From Rhodospirillales bacterium (GTDB lineage: Bacteria > Pseudomonadota > Alphaproteobacteria > Rhodospirillales > Defluviicoccaceae): a DNA stretch of 64,000 bases. Positions within the stretch are counted from its first letter, which is position 1. Each line of letters begins with the position of its first letter. The notes below the pieces were generated by a model, which saw only the letters and a list, made by a program, of their open reading frames with translations, did not search any database and had not been told where the DNA came from. Position numbers and translations under genes: made by a program. The stretch is taken from positions 124,001 through 188,000 of the forward strand of contig JADJRE010000008.1 of NCBI GenBank assembly GCA_016712375.1, written 5' to 3'. Shown one piece after another: positions 17,744-27,347 of the stretch.

Positions 17744-18953
17744 ATGGACGGCATCAATACCTATCGGGCTGGACCGGACGAACGCGGACATTTCGGCATC
17801 TACGGCGGCCGCTTCGTCGCCGAGACGCTCATGCCGTTGATCTTGGAGGTCGAGCGCGCCTACGCGGAGGCGCGCGCCGATGCCGCGTTCGCCCAGGAGT
17901 TCGCCTACTACCTACAGCATTATGTCGGCAGGCCGAGCCCGCTCTATTACGCGCAGCGGCTGACCGAGCGGCTGGGCGGCGCGCGCATCTATTTTAAGCG
18001 TGACGAGCTCAACCACACCGGCGCGCACAAGATCAACAACACGCTGGGCCAGATCCTGCTTGCCCGCCGCATGGGCAAGACGCGGATCATCGCCGAGACC
18101 GGAGCCGGTCAGCACGGGGTCGCAACCGCGACTGTCTGCGCGCTGTTCGGTCTCTCCTGCGAGGTCTACATGGGGGCAACCGACATCGAGCGGCAGTCGC
18201 CCAACGTCTTCCGGATGAAGCTTTTGGGCGCCACCGTCCGGCCGGTGACATGCGGCAGCGGCACGCTGAAGGATGCTATGAACGAGGCGCTGCGCGACTG
18301 CGGCCAACGTCGCCGACACCTATTACCTGATCGGCACTGTCGCCGGGCCACACCCCTATCCGGCGATGGTCCGCGATTTTCAGTCCGTGATCGGCACCGA
18401 GGCGCGCGAGCAGATGCTGGCGGCCGAGGGGCGGCTACCGGATACGCTGGTCGCATGCATCGGCGGTGGTTCCAATGCCATCGGCTTGTTCCACGCCTTC
18501 CTCGACGAACCCTCGGTGAAGATGATCGGCGTCGAGGCGGCGGGCCGCGGCGTTCATACTGGCGAGCATTGCGCTTCGCTGACCGCCGGACGGCCGGGGG
18601 TGCTGCACGGCAACCGCACGTACTTGCTACAGGATACCGACGGCCAGATCGTCAACGGCCACTCGATCGCCGCCGGCCTGGATTACCCCGGGGTCGGACC
18701 TGAACACTCCTGGCTGCGCGACAGCGGCCGCGTCGCCTACGTTTCGGTCACCGACGAGGAAGCGATGGCGGCCTTTGAGCTGTGCGCCCGCAGCGAAGGT
18801 ATCATCCCGGCGCTCGAACCGGCCCACGCACTGGCGCATGTCGCTCGGCTGGCGCCGACTCTGCCACGCGACCACCTGCTGCTGATGAACCTGTGCGGGC
18901 GTGGCGACAAGGACGTTTTTACCGCCGCGCGCCACTTCGGAATTACGCTGTGA
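17744..18953 (+). CDS. trpB: Tryptophan synthase beta chain (frameshifted)
   Basis: PLP enzyme that condenses indole with serine. GIYGGRFVAETLMPLI is the N-terminus, and NHTGAHKINNTLGQ contains the PLP-binding Lys. ETGAGQHGVATATV, GGGSNAIGLFHAF (phosphate clamp) and PALEPAHALAH follow. At about 18300 the frame breaks: ALRDC should continue as WAANVADTYYLIGT, which fits loss of two G within GACTGGGCGG. The downstream frame is open to TGA 18951-18953, overlapping the GTG start of trpA by 4 bases (GTGA), a sign of translational coupling. The repaired length of about 403 aa is normal. Confidence 0.93.
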
Positions 18954-19804
18954 GCGCGTTCGGCGAGCAACGCATCGCACGGCGCTTCGCCTCCCTGCGC
19001 CAGCAGGGGCGTAGCGGGCTGGTCACCTTCATTACTGCCGGCGATCCAGATCTTGGCACCTCCATGGATATCCTTCGTCGATTGCCGGGGGCGGGGGCGG
19101 ACCTGATCGAGCTTGGCATGCCATTCTCCGATCCGATGGCCGACGGACCGGCGATCCAGGCGTCGTCGCAGCGGGCGCTGCGCGCCGGCCAGACGCTGCG
19201 CCGCACCTTGGGAATGGTCGCGGCTTTTCGACAGGCCGACGGAGAAACACCGATTGTGCTGATGGGGTACTACAATCCGATTTACGCCTATGGCGCCACG
19301 GCGTTTGCCGCCGACGCCAAAAAGGCAGGAGTCGATGGGTTGATCGTCGTCGACCTGCCGCCGGAGGAGGCAGACGAACTCTTCCTACCGGCGACCGCCG
19401 TCGGGCTGGACCTCATCTTCCTTGCCGCACCGACAACCGACGAGGTTCGATTGCCGCGGGTGCTCGCCAGCGCGCGCAGCTTCCTCTACTACGTCTCGAT
19501 CACTGGCGTCACCGGCACCCGCGCCGCCGCCGCCGAGGAGGTGGAGGCGGCGGTGGCCCTGATCCGTCAGCACACAACGTTGCCGATAGCCGTAGGGTTC
19601 GGCATTCGCACACCGGAACAAGCGGCGACAGTTGCCGCTACCGCCGACGCCGCGGTCGTCGGATCGGCGCTGATCGGGGAGATTGCCCGGAGCCTGGGTT
19701 CGGACGGTGGACCGCATCCGAAACTGGTAGATCGGGTTGCCGAACTGGTGTCCGCACTAGCACGAGGTGTTCGCAGTGCTCCGGTGCGCGGGCCCGCCGA
19801 ATGA
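18950..19804 (+). CDS. trpA: Tryptophan synthase alpha chain
   Basis: TIM-barrel subunit that cleaves indole-3-glycerol phosphate. GLVTFITAGDPDL, then LIELGMPFSDPMADGPAIQ with the catalytic Glu and Asp, VLMGYYNPIYAYG, DGLIVVDLPPEEADE, YYVSITGVTGTR and VGFGIRTPEQA (phosphate binding). The GTG start at 18950 overlaps the trpB stop; the frame is open further upstream inside trpB but that part is not TrpA-like. Its own stop overlaps the accD start (ATGA), so trpB-trpA-accD are translationally coupled. Confidence 0.95.
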   Translation: MSAFGEQRIARRFASLRQQGRSGLVTFITAGDPDLGTSMDILRRLPGAGADLIELGMPFSDPMADGPAIQASSQRALRAGQTLRRTLGMVAAFRQADGETPIVLMGYYNPIYAYGATAFAADAKKAGVDGLIVVDLPPEEADELFLPATAVGLDLIFLAAPTTDEVRLPRVLASARSFLYYVSITGVTGTRAAAAEEVEAAVALIRQHTTLPIAVGFGIRTPEQAATVAATADAAVVGSALIGEIARSLGSDGGPHPKLVDRVAELVSALARGVRSAPVRGPAE

Positions 19805-20736
19805 GTTGGTTGACCAATGTCGTCCGGCCGAAGCTGCGAGAGCTTGTTGGCGCACGTCGAGATATTCCTGACAACCTCTGGGAGACGTGTCCGGCTTGCA
19901 ACCAGATGTTGTTTCATCGTGATCTCGACAAGAACCTTCGGGTTTGCCAGCATTGTGGCCAACACATGCGACTGGGCGTCGACGAACGGCTGGCGATGCT
20001 TCTTGACGACGGTTGGCGGCCGGTCGAACTGCCGAAAGTCCCCGCTGATCCCCTCAAGTTCCGCGACCTCAAGCGGTATAGCGAGCGGCTGAAGGAGGCA
20101 CAGTCGAAGACTGGCAGGAACGAGGCGCTCGCCGTTGGCTGCGGAACGATCGGCGGAGCACCGGTGGTCGTTGCCGCGATGGACTTCGCGTTCATGGGCG
20201 GCTCCATGGGAATGGGGGTCGGCGAAGCTCTTCTCACCGCAGCCGGATTGGCGGCAACCGACCGGGCGGCGCTCATCGTGGTTTCTGCTTCCGGCGGCGC
20301 GCGCATGCAGGAAGGCATCCTTTCGCTGATGCAGATGGCGCGCACCACCATCGCCGTCGAACAGGTCCGAGCCGCCGGCTTACCGTATATTGTCGTCCTC
20401 GCCGATCCTACCACCGGGGGCGTTTCAGCTTCCTTCGCCATGCTGGGCGACATAACTCTGGCCGAACCGGGAGCGGTGATCGGCTTCGCCGGCGCCCGCG
20501 TCATCGAGCAGACCATCCGCGAAAGCCTGCCGGAGGGGTTTCAGCGTGCCGAATATCTGCTGGAACACGGTATGGTCGACATCGTCGTGCCGCGCCCGCA
20601 ACTGCGCCAAACACTGATCCGGCTGCTCGATCTGCTGCGCAATCCGTACGGCGCCTCGGTCGATACCGGCGGGGCGCAGCCCGAACGGGCGACGGGCGAG
20701 GGGGACATGGCCGCGTCCGAACGTGCAGCCGGATAG
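19801..20736 (+). CDS. accD: Acetyl-CoA carboxylase carboxyltransferase subunit beta
   Basis: 311 aa. N-terminal four-Cys zinc ribbon (CPACNQMLFHRDLDKN...CQHCG). The crotonase-like transferase core follows: AVGCGTIGGAPVVVAAMDFAFMGGSMG, SASGGARMQEGILSLMQM, ADPTTGGVSASFAMLGD and GFAGARVIEQTIRESLPEGFQ. It transfers the carboxyl group from biotin to acetyl-CoA together with AccA in the first step of fatty acid synthesis. It starts inside the trpA stop codon, and its 3' end overlaps the folC start by 14 bases. Confidence 0.96.
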   Translation: MSWLTNVVRPKLRELVGARRDIPDNLWETCPACNQMLFHRDLDKNLRVCQHCGQHMRLGVDERLAMLLDDGWRPVELPKVPADPLKFRDLKRYSERLKEAQSKTGRNEALAVGCGTIGGAPVVVAAMDFAFMGGSMGMGVGEALLTAAGLAATDRAALIVVSASGGARMQEGILSLMQMARTTIAVEQVRAAGLPYIVVLADPTTGGVSASFAMLGDITLAEPGAVIGFAGARVIEQTIRESLPEGFQRAEYLLEHGMVDIVVPRPQLRQTLIRLLDLLRNPYGASVDTGGAQPERATGEGDMAASERAAG

Positions 20737-22069
20737 CGCCCCGCCAGCCAGTCGGGCAGTGCTAGAGCGACTGAGTGCCCTGCATCCGAAGGTCATAGAC
20801 CTCTCGCTTAGTCGGATCGAAAGACTTCTTGGCTTGCTTGGTCGCCCCCAAGACGTGCTGCCACCAGTGGTGCATGTCGCCGGTACCAACGGCAAGGGGT
20901 CAACAATCGCTTTCCTGCGGGCGATGCTGGAAGCAGCCGACCTCACTGTGCACGTTTATACCTCGCCACATCTGGTCCGTTTCAGCGAACGCATCGTCGT
21001 CGCCGGCCGGGAAATTGATGAGGTTGAACTCATAGCAACCCTCGAAGAGTGCGAGCGCGTCAACGCGGGTCAACCGATTACCGTCTTCGAGATCACCACC
21101 GCCGCGGCACTGCTCGCTTTCGCGCGCAGCCCGGCCGACATCACCTTGCTGGAAACGGGACTGGGCGGCCGTCTGGATGCGACCAATGTAGTGGCGGTGC
21201 CGGCTCTGACCGCGATCACCCCGGTTTCACTGGATCATCAGAGTTTCCTAGGCGACAGCATTGCCGCGATCGCCGCCGAGAAAGCCGGCATCCTCAAGTC
21301 GGGCGTGCCATGTGTCCTGGCGGCGCAGCCTCTAGAGGCCGCGGCGGTGATCCGCGCCCGCGCCGCCGTCGTGGGCTCGCCGTTGATCGAGCAGGGCAAC
21401 GAATGGGACGCCACCACCAGAGCGGGTGGGCGGTTGTTGTTCCATGCTGATGGAAAGGCGTTGCCCTTGTCGGCTCTCGGATTGCCGGGGGCGCATCAAG
21501 CGCAGAACGCCGGGGTCGCCGTCGCCTGCGCGCGCTATCTGGCCACGGTGCTGACGCCGCGAGCGCCGGCAGCGCGGCGACTCGACGAGGCTGCGATCGC
21601 GCGAGGGATTGAAAGCGTGCGTTGGCCTGCCCGTCTGCAGCATCTGCGTAAAGGCAGGCTGCCGGCCTTGCTTCCCGATGACTGGGAGCTGTGGCTGGAC
21701 GGTGGCCACAATCCCGCCGCGGCGGATGTGCTCGCCCACCATCTCGCGGGCTGGCGCGACCGGCCCGTGCACCTCGTCTTCGGCATGCTGCGCAGCAAAG
21801 ATGCCGATACCTTCCTGGCGCTGCTAGCGCCGGCCGTTGCCTGTCTCGCAGCGGTGGCCATCCCCGGCGAAGAAGGCAGCCTGAGCGCCGCCGAGGCGGC
21901 TTCCGTTGCCCTCCGTCACGGTATCGCCGCAACGCCTGCAGCCAGTGTCGCCGACGCAGTTCGCGAGCTGGCGCTAGTCGCTGGTCAGCCAGCAAGGGTG
22001 CTGATCTGCGGTTCTCTCTATCTTGCGGGATCGGTGTTGGCGGAAAACGGGGATGACAGAGTGGCGTGA
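20723..22069 (+). CDS. folC: Bifunctional folylpolyglutamate synthase / dihydrofolate synthase
   Basis: Mur-ligase-fold enzyme, 448 aa, that adds glutamate to dihydropteroate and folates. PVVHVAGTNGKGSTIAFLRAM is the P-loop. YTSPHLVRFSERI, ITVFEITTAAALLAF, LLETGLGGRLDATN, ITPVSLDHQSFLG, AAEKAGILKSG and WLDGGHNPAAADVL are all in the usual order. GTG 20723 overlaps accD. It is the last gene of the forward housekeeping run and converges on the next gene with 10 bases between stop codons. Confidence 0.94.
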   Translation: MQPDSAPPASRAVLERLSALHPKVIDLSLSRIERLLGLLGRPQDVLPPVVHVAGTNGKGSTIAFLRAMLEAADLTVHVYTSPHLVRFSERIVVAGREIDEVELIATLEECERVNAGQPITVFEITTAAALLAFARSPADITLLETGLGGRLDATNVVAVPALTAITPVSLDHQSFLGDSIAAIAAEKAGILKSGVPCVLAAQPLEAAAVIRARAAVVGSPLIEQGNEWDATTRAGGRLLFHADGKALPLSALGLPGAHQAQNAGVAVACARYLATVLTPRAPAARRLDEAAIARGIESVRWPARLQHLRKGRLPALLPDDWELWLDGGHNPAAADVLAHHLAGWRDRPVHLVFGMLRSKDADTFLALLAPAVACLAAVAIPGEEGSLSAAEAASVALRHGIAATPAASVADAVRELALVAGQPARVLICGSLYLAGSVLAENGDDRVA

Positions 22070-22079
22070 ACCTAATGCT

Positions 22080-23555
22080 TCATGCCGACCAAACGCGTGC
22101 GCGACGGGATCCGTCGCAGGTGAGTTCGATGATGCGGTGGTGATTGGTGTCGCAGACGAGCAGGCGGTTGGCGCCGTCGCTGGCGACGCCCGCGGGTTCG
22201 CCGCCGTCGAACCGCAGGCCGTTGCTCCAGCTATAGTCGTCACCGCCGAGTTCGCTCACCTGCCGAGAGGCGAGATCGAGAACACGGAGCGTGGAGTTGT
22301 AGGTGTCGGCAACAACCAGGCTACCGTTCCACCAGGAAATGCCGAGGCAGTGCTGCAGCCGGGCCCGGGCGAAGTCACCATTGCGTCTTCCGCATTCGAA
22401 CAGCCCGGCACCGACCAGCGTTTCAACGACAGGATTGCCGTCAGCGGCCACGGCACGCACCGACGAGGTCTCGCTGTCGACAAAGTAGAGAGTGCCGGTG
22501 GCGCGGTCGAGGGCGAGGCCGGCTGGTTGTGCCAGGTTCGCTTTGGTGCCGGCGCCGTCAGCCAGTTCTTCGTAGCCACTGCCGGCGAGTGCCGAGACCT
22601 CGCCGGTGCGGAGATTGAGGCAGCCCAGTTGGTGGGTCCCGGCATTGGCGAAGAAAAGCCGGTCGTTCAGGCACTCGATGTCCCAAACCGAAGCAAGGCC
22701 GGTATCGCGGCCGGCGGCTGGCCCGTCAAGAGGCGATCCGCGCTCGCCGGTGCCAGCCAGCGTCCGGACTGCACCGGTGGCCAGTTCGATGTGGCGGATC
22801 GCATGATTGCCGGTGTCGGCGACGTAGATGCTTTGTGCGTCACAACACAGGCCCTGCGGGCTATTGAAGGCACACGCCTCGCCGTCGAGATCAAGAAAGC
22901 CGGGTTGCCCCCGGCCAAAGCGGCGCACCTCGCGGCCTTCATCGTCGCACAGAACTATCTGGTGGTGACCACTGTCGGCAATTGCCCACAGCTTATCGGC
23001 ACCATGGCTTCCAACCGGCTTGATCTTTGCGGGAAAGCGAAACCGGCTTGTCAGCACCTTGGTTTCCAGCACCGGCAACGGCAATGGAGGCGGCGCCAAG
23101 GTATTTCGCCACGTGCGGAGCATTTCGCCAATGCCTGAGATCAGCTTGTCGGCGGAAGGTTCTCCAGGCAGGTCGCCGAGGATACGCCCCCGCGGATCGA
23201 CAAGCACCAATGTCGGCCACGCCTGAACGCCGTAGTCCCGCCAAAGCAGCAGTTCCGGATCGTGGATGACCGGATGGCGGATGTCGAGCCGCATGAGGGC
23301 GTTCGCGAGGTTGTCGGCGTCTTGCTCGGCGGGATATTTCGGCGAGTTAACACCGATCACCGCAATGCTGTCGGCAAACGTCTCTTCAAGACGGCGCAGA
23401 GTCGGCAAGACATGCAAGCAGTTGACGCAGCAGGCAGTCCAAAAGTCCAGAACAACGAGACGATTGCGTAAATCTGACAAAGAAAGTGGCCGGCTGACGT
23501 TGAACCAGCGCAAACCGCTTCTATGCAGTTCCGGCGCCGGTGTCAGACCAAGCAT
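22080..23555 (-). CDS. Thioredoxin-like domain fused to NHL-repeat beta-propeller
   Basis: 491 aa with no clear signal peptide. Residues ~10-150 are a thioredoxin/AhpC-TSA fold with FWTACCVNCLHVLPTL (C-x2-C) and PTLVLVDPRGRILGDLPGE with the cis-Pro. Residues ~170-490 carry repeated NHL motifs (QGLCCDAQSIYVADTGNHAIR, QPAGLALDRATGTLYFVDS, LLVCDTNHHRIIEL). The layout matches the NHLRC2-type thioredoxins found in many bacteria and animals, whose substrate is unknown. It stands alone between convergent folC and divergent uspA. Confidence 0.88.
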   Translation of the reverse strand: MLGLTPAPELHRSGLRWFNVSRPLSLSDLRNRLVVLDFWTACCVNCLHVLPTLRRLEETFADSIAVIGVNSPKYPAEQDADNLANALMRLDIRHPVIHDPELLLWRDYGVQAWPTLVLVDPRGRILGDLPGEPSADKLISGIGEMLRTWRNTLAPPPLPLPVLETKVLTSRFRFPAKIKPVGSHGADKLWAIADSGHHQIVLCDDEGREVRRFGRGQPGFLDLDGEACAFNSPQGLCCDAQSIYVADTGNHAIRHIELATGAVRTLAGTGERGSPLDGPAAGRDTGLASVWDIECLNDRLFFANAGTHQLGCLNLRTGEVSALAGSGYEELADGAGTKANLAQPAGLALDRATGTLYFVDSETSSVRAVAADGNPVVETLVGAGLFECGRRNGDFARARLQHCLGISWWNGSLVVADTYNSTLRVLDLASRQVSELGGDDYSWSNGLRFDGGEPAGVASDGANRLLVCDTNHHRIIELTCDGSRRARVWSA

Positions 23556-23747
23556 TCAGGCAGTGCTCCCCTTACTAGGCTTGCTGGCGAACTGACCATG
23601 AGCATTTTGGGGCGACGCCTTCGTCTTTCCAGGAGTTTCCGATCCCTAACCAGCATTAGAGCCGCTTGGCGGACCGTGACAGCCTTTCTAAATGCAAGAA
23701 AAGATGCGACGACCGTCTTCTGGCCGCGCGAGGAAAGGAAATGTCAT

Positions 23748-24584
23748 ATGGCGCTAAAGGATATCCTGGTGCACATCGACGATGGCCGCAGCTGCCCGGC
23801 GAGGCTGGATGCTGCGATCGGCTTGGCGGCAGCTCACAATGCGCACCTCATTGGACTCTACGTGCTGACCCGGCCAAACCTTCCCGGCTACATCCAGGCG
23901 CAAATTCCGGAGCATGTCGTGCGTCAGCAGATGCAGATGTCCGAGGAGGCGGCAGTCGCGGCTCAACAGATGTTCGAGGAACGCGCGGGCCGCTCCGGCG
24001 TCGCCGTCGAGTGGCGCCGCGAGGAGGGACAAGCCGTGTCAGTCGTCGCCCTACATGGCCGCTACGCCGATCTGGTGATCGCCGGCCAGCGGGATGCGAC
24101 TGGCGAAGAAGGGGTCGACGACCCAACCATGCCCGACCAGTTGGTCCTATCTATCGGCCGTCCGGTTCTGCTGGTGCCGCATGGCGGTGAGTTCCCGGTG
24201 ATCGGGAGGCGAGTGCTCGTCGCCTGGGACGCCAGCCGGCTGGCGACACGCGCCATCAACGACGCGCTACCGTTGTTGGAGAAGGCGAAGGAGGTCGTGG
24301 TGATGGCGATCAACCCGAAGACCAGCAACACTGCCCATGGCGAGATCCCGAGCGCCGACATCTGCCTGCACCTCGCTCGCCATGGCATTCGGGCGGAGGC
24401 ACAGCACCAGTACGCGGACGACATCGCGGTGGGCGCGCTGCTGCTGTCACGTGCCGCTGACGAGGGGATCGACCTCATCGTCTGCGGTGCATATGGCCAC
24501 GCCCGCTGGCGCGAGCTGGTGCTGGGTGGCGTAACCCGCCACCTGCTGTCGCACATGACGGTGCCGGTGCTGATGAGTCACTGA
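23748..24584 (+). CDS. Universal stress protein with two UspA domains
   Basis: 278 aa. Two tandem Usp folds: residues 1-145 (MALKDILVHIDDGRSC to GRPVLLVPHG) and 155-278 (RRVLVAWDASRLATRAINDA to MTVPVLMSH). The second domain keeps a G-x2-G-x9-G phosphate-binding motif (GAYGHARWRELVLGGVT), so ATP binding is likely there; the first domain lacks a clear one. Start ATG 23748 follows AAGGAA; the open frame extends upstream to 23523 without Usp character. Such proteins are induced by starvation and stress in relatives. Confidence 0.9.
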   Translation: MALKDILVHIDDGRSCPARLDAAIGLAAAHNAHLIGLYVLTRPNLPGYIQAQIPEHVVRQQMQMSEEAAVAAQQMFEERAGRSGVAVEWRREEGQAVSVVALHGRYADLVIAGQRDATGEEGVDDPTMPDQLVLSIGRPVLLVPHGGEFPVIGRRVLVAWDASRLATRAINDALPLLEKAKEVVVMAINPKTSNTAHGEIPSADICLHLARHGIRAEAQHQYADDIAVGALLLSRAADEGIDLIVCGAYGHARWRELVLGGVTRHLLSHMTVPVLMSH

Positions 24585-24749
24585 TTACGGCTCGCCCGGA
24601 GGTTTTCGGGGGGCCCACTGTGTTTACGCCCCCGGCAGCAATGGCCCACTTCGCGCCAGTGAAGGCCGGCGTTGCTGCCAATACTCCGGCGATTGTTGAG
24701 GCGATGACCAGTGATTAGGCGCCCGGGTCGTTGACGTAGCGACGGCTCT

Positions 24750-25457
24750 TCACTGAGGCAGATCGAACAACAGCACTTCCGCCGCCGCTCTGGCGTCGAT
24801 GCGGATCTCTTCCTCCGCTTCGATAATCGCGGCGTCGCCGGCCTGGAGCGGAGTCTCGCCGAGACGCACCGCACCACGCGCCACCTGCAGCCAAGCCCGA
24901 CGGCCGGCCCCCGGCCGATGCCATAACACGCCGCCGTTATCGCCCGTCCGTCCTGCCCACAAATCGGTGTCTTGGGCGATGGACAGCGAGCCGTCGCGGC
25001 CGTCTTGCGAGACGAGCAACTGCAGTCGCCCGTCGAGTTCGGCCGGCTCAAAAGCCTTCTGCACGTAGCCTGGAGAAAGTCCCTGTCGCTCGGGAACGAT
25101 CCATATTTGCAGGAAGTGTACCGGCTCCTCGGCCGAGGCGTTGAACTCGCTGTGCCGGATACCTGTACCCGCCCGCATTGCCTGCAACTCTCCAGGGCGG
25201 ATTACGGCACCGCTGCCCAGGCTGTCGCGATGGGCAAGCGCACCATCCAGCACCCAGGTTAGAATCTCCATGTCACGATGGCCGTGGGTCGGGAAACCAC
25301 CTCCGGGCGCGACGCGATCTTCGTTGATGACCCGCAGCGGTCCGAAACCCATCCGTGTCGGATCAAAGAAATCGCCAAAAGAAAAACTGTGCCGGCTGTC
25401 CAGCCAGGTCATGCGGGTTGCCCCGCGATCGCCGCCGTCAACGATTTGAATCATCAC
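24750..25457 (-). CDS. Pirin family protein (bicupin)
   Basis: 235 aa, the short YhaK/pirin-like form. SRHSFSFGDFFDPTRMGFGPLRVINEDRV is split across the cupin start, and GGGFPTHGHRDMEILTWVLDG contains the metal-binding H-x-H pair. IRHSEFN supplies the third His, and EEPVHFLQIWIVPE completes the N-terminal cupin. Some pirins have quercetinase activity and some act as redox sensors; nothing here distinguishes these. Single gene, oriented like the glycogen genes downstream of it. Confidence 0.9.
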   Translation of the reverse strand: MMIQIVDGGDRGATRMTWLDSRHSFSFGDFFDPTRMGFGPLRVINEDRVAPGGGFPTHGHRDMEILTWVLDGALAHRDSLGSGAVIRPGELQAMRAGTGIRHSEFNASAEEPVHFLQIWIVPERQGLSPGYVQKAFEPAELDGRLQLLVSQDGRDGSLSIAQDTDLWAGRTGDNGGVLWHRPGAGRRAWLQVARGAVRLGETPLQAGDAAIIEAEEEIRIDARAAAEVLLFDLPQ

Positions 25458-25569
25458 CTACCTTGCCTGTTCAGGCGCCCCCGCCAATCGGCCGCCTTAT
25501 CGAACAGGTGGGAAGCTGACGTGTTGCTGATAACCCCCGGCGTCGACCGAGGGGCGGCTTCAAGCGTAC

Positions 25570-26980
25570 TTATTTACAGCGCGTCGCCTCGTAGACTTCA
25601 AGATAGCGCTCGCCGGACTGTGCCCAGGAATAGTCCGCTGCCATGGCGTTGGTGATCGATGCCCCGGAAGTCGGCGTCGTGGAAAACGTAGCCGTTTCGT
25701 TCCTCCGGCGGCTTATCGGAGTGGTCGCGGTCGAATACCGTATCCACCAATCCGCCGACGGCGCGCACGACAGGCACGGACCCGTAACGCATGGCGATCA
25801 TCTGTGCCAGCCCGCACGGTTCGAACAGGCTGGGGACGATGCAGATGTCTGCGCCAGCATAGATCAGGTGCGCCAGCTGCTCGTTGAAACCGATCTCCAT
25901 ATGGCAGTCAGCGTTGTTGTTCAGATAATGTTTCAGGTGCCAGAAGTGGTTATTGATGCCGCGATCACCACCAGCGCCCAACATCACGAATTGCGCACCA
26001 CGTTCCAGGGCAAAGAACTGCGCGTGCTGGATTAGATGCACGCCTTTCTGTGCATCGAGGCGACCAACATAGGCAACAATTGGCTTATATTCCTTGCGCA
26101 ACCACAAGCGATCGCGCAGTGCATCCTTGTTGCCGTACTTTCCCTCAACGTTCCAGACATTGTAATGCGAGGCGATGAAACGGTCCGTCTCAGGGTTCCA
26201 GACGTCATAGTCGACGCCGTTCAGTATCCCGCCAAACTTGTAGTGGTGGATAGCCAGCGTCTGTCCCAGGCCGTCGCCTTGATCGGAGAAACGCGCCTCC
26301 CAGGAATGGTGTGGCGAGACGGTATTGACGTAATTCGAGTAGACGATACCGCCCTTCATCAGATTGATGGCGGTGTGATTGAAATTGTCGAGCAGCCGGT
26401 CATGATGGAAGTAATACTCCGGCCGACACAGGCCGGTTGCCCACAGCACGGCCTCGCCGGTGATTCCCTGATGCTTGAAATTATGAATCGTATAGACGAC
26501 GCGCTGGCGGTCCATGCCAAGGCGAGCATAAATTTCGTATAGCAGCACGGGCACCAGGCCAGTTTGCCAATCGTGACAGTGGATGATGTCGGGGCGCTTG
26601 TTGCCCTTAAGCATGAACTCCATCGCTGCCTTACAGAAGAAAGCGAACCGCAGCGGGTCGTCGTGGAAGCCATAGAATGATCCACGATTAAAAAAATTGT
26701 CCGGGCTTTGCGGCTCAATGAAGAAGCACTTGCGGCCGTGAACGAAGCCGAACCACACCGAGCAGGATATGCCCGCGCCGTACCAGGGCACCCAGAGGTT
26801 CTCCCAGATCTTGTGCAGACCCCAGATCTCGTCGTGCCACATGCAGTCGTACTTCGGCAGAATGATCTCTACCGAATGGCCTCGGACCTCCAGCTCGCGG
26901 CTGAGCCCGAACACGACGTCCGCGAGCCCTCCGACCTTGGCCACCGGGGCTAGTTCCGCCGATACCATCACGATGTACAT
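25570..26980 (-). CDS. glgA: Glycogen synthase, GT5, with an apparent internal deletion near the C-terminus
   Basis: Transfers glucose from ADP-glucose to glycogen. APVAKVGGLADVVFGLSREL is the KxGGL substrate site; ILPKYDCMWHDE, DIIHCHDWQTGLVP and YTIHNFKHQGITGE follow, with GAGGDRGINN and PSLFEPCGLAQMIAMRYGSVP in the GT-B C-lobe. Several motifs (ILPKYDCM, VWFGFVHGRKCFFIEPQ) look like the GlgA2/plant SSIII-IV branch rather than E. coli GlgA. After NGYVFHDADFRGID the frame changes at ~25655 and resumes as ITNAMAADYSWAQSGERYLEVY, stop at 25570. Compared with relatives, some 20-25 residues of the final helix region are missing. It lies downstream of glgP on the same strand. Confidence 0.85.
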
Positions 26981-27347
26981 GGCAGACCGTATGTTGGCGT
27001 TGTTGCAAAGTTTCTGATCGATCGAACTCGCGTCTTACAAACGAGCCGGCGACGGACAGGTGGGGAAACCTTGAACAGGCCCGGACCCCGCCGGTGTCGG
27101 CTCCGTGCCGGCAACCGGCAGTATGATTGTGCACCGCGGGCCAAGTCCACCTTCAAGATACCCTTGCTCAAATCGCGTCTGTCGATGCGCGAAATGCGGT
27201 CTCTGAATCTACAACCCCCTGGTCCCAACCGTGGTCCGGCGCCCGTTTACCTTCCTTTGGCTATCCTCTTCGGTGATCGAGCCGTGTTGCCGCTCCTGCG
27301 CCGCAACACGGCCTGCACCAGCGATCTGGCCGCCAGGACGAATCTCG
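26981..27347. other. Non-coding gap between glgP and glgA
   Basis: 367 bases between two genes of the same strand. It holds a perfect 10-bp hairpin (27281-27312) but otherwise nothing recognisable: no protein-like frame, RNA gene or clear promoter. The length suggests that glgA may have its own promoter rather than depending only on glgP transcription. Confidence 0.5.
27281..27312. repeat. Hairpin between glgP and glgA
   Basis: GCCGTGTTGC (27281-27290) and GCAACACGGC (27303-27312) pair perfectly around a 12-base loop. It lies about 35-65 bases after the glgP stop on the minus strand. There is no T-run after it on that strand, so it is not a standard Rho-independent terminator; it may be an mRNA-stabilising or processing hairpin. 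Confidence 0.5.
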
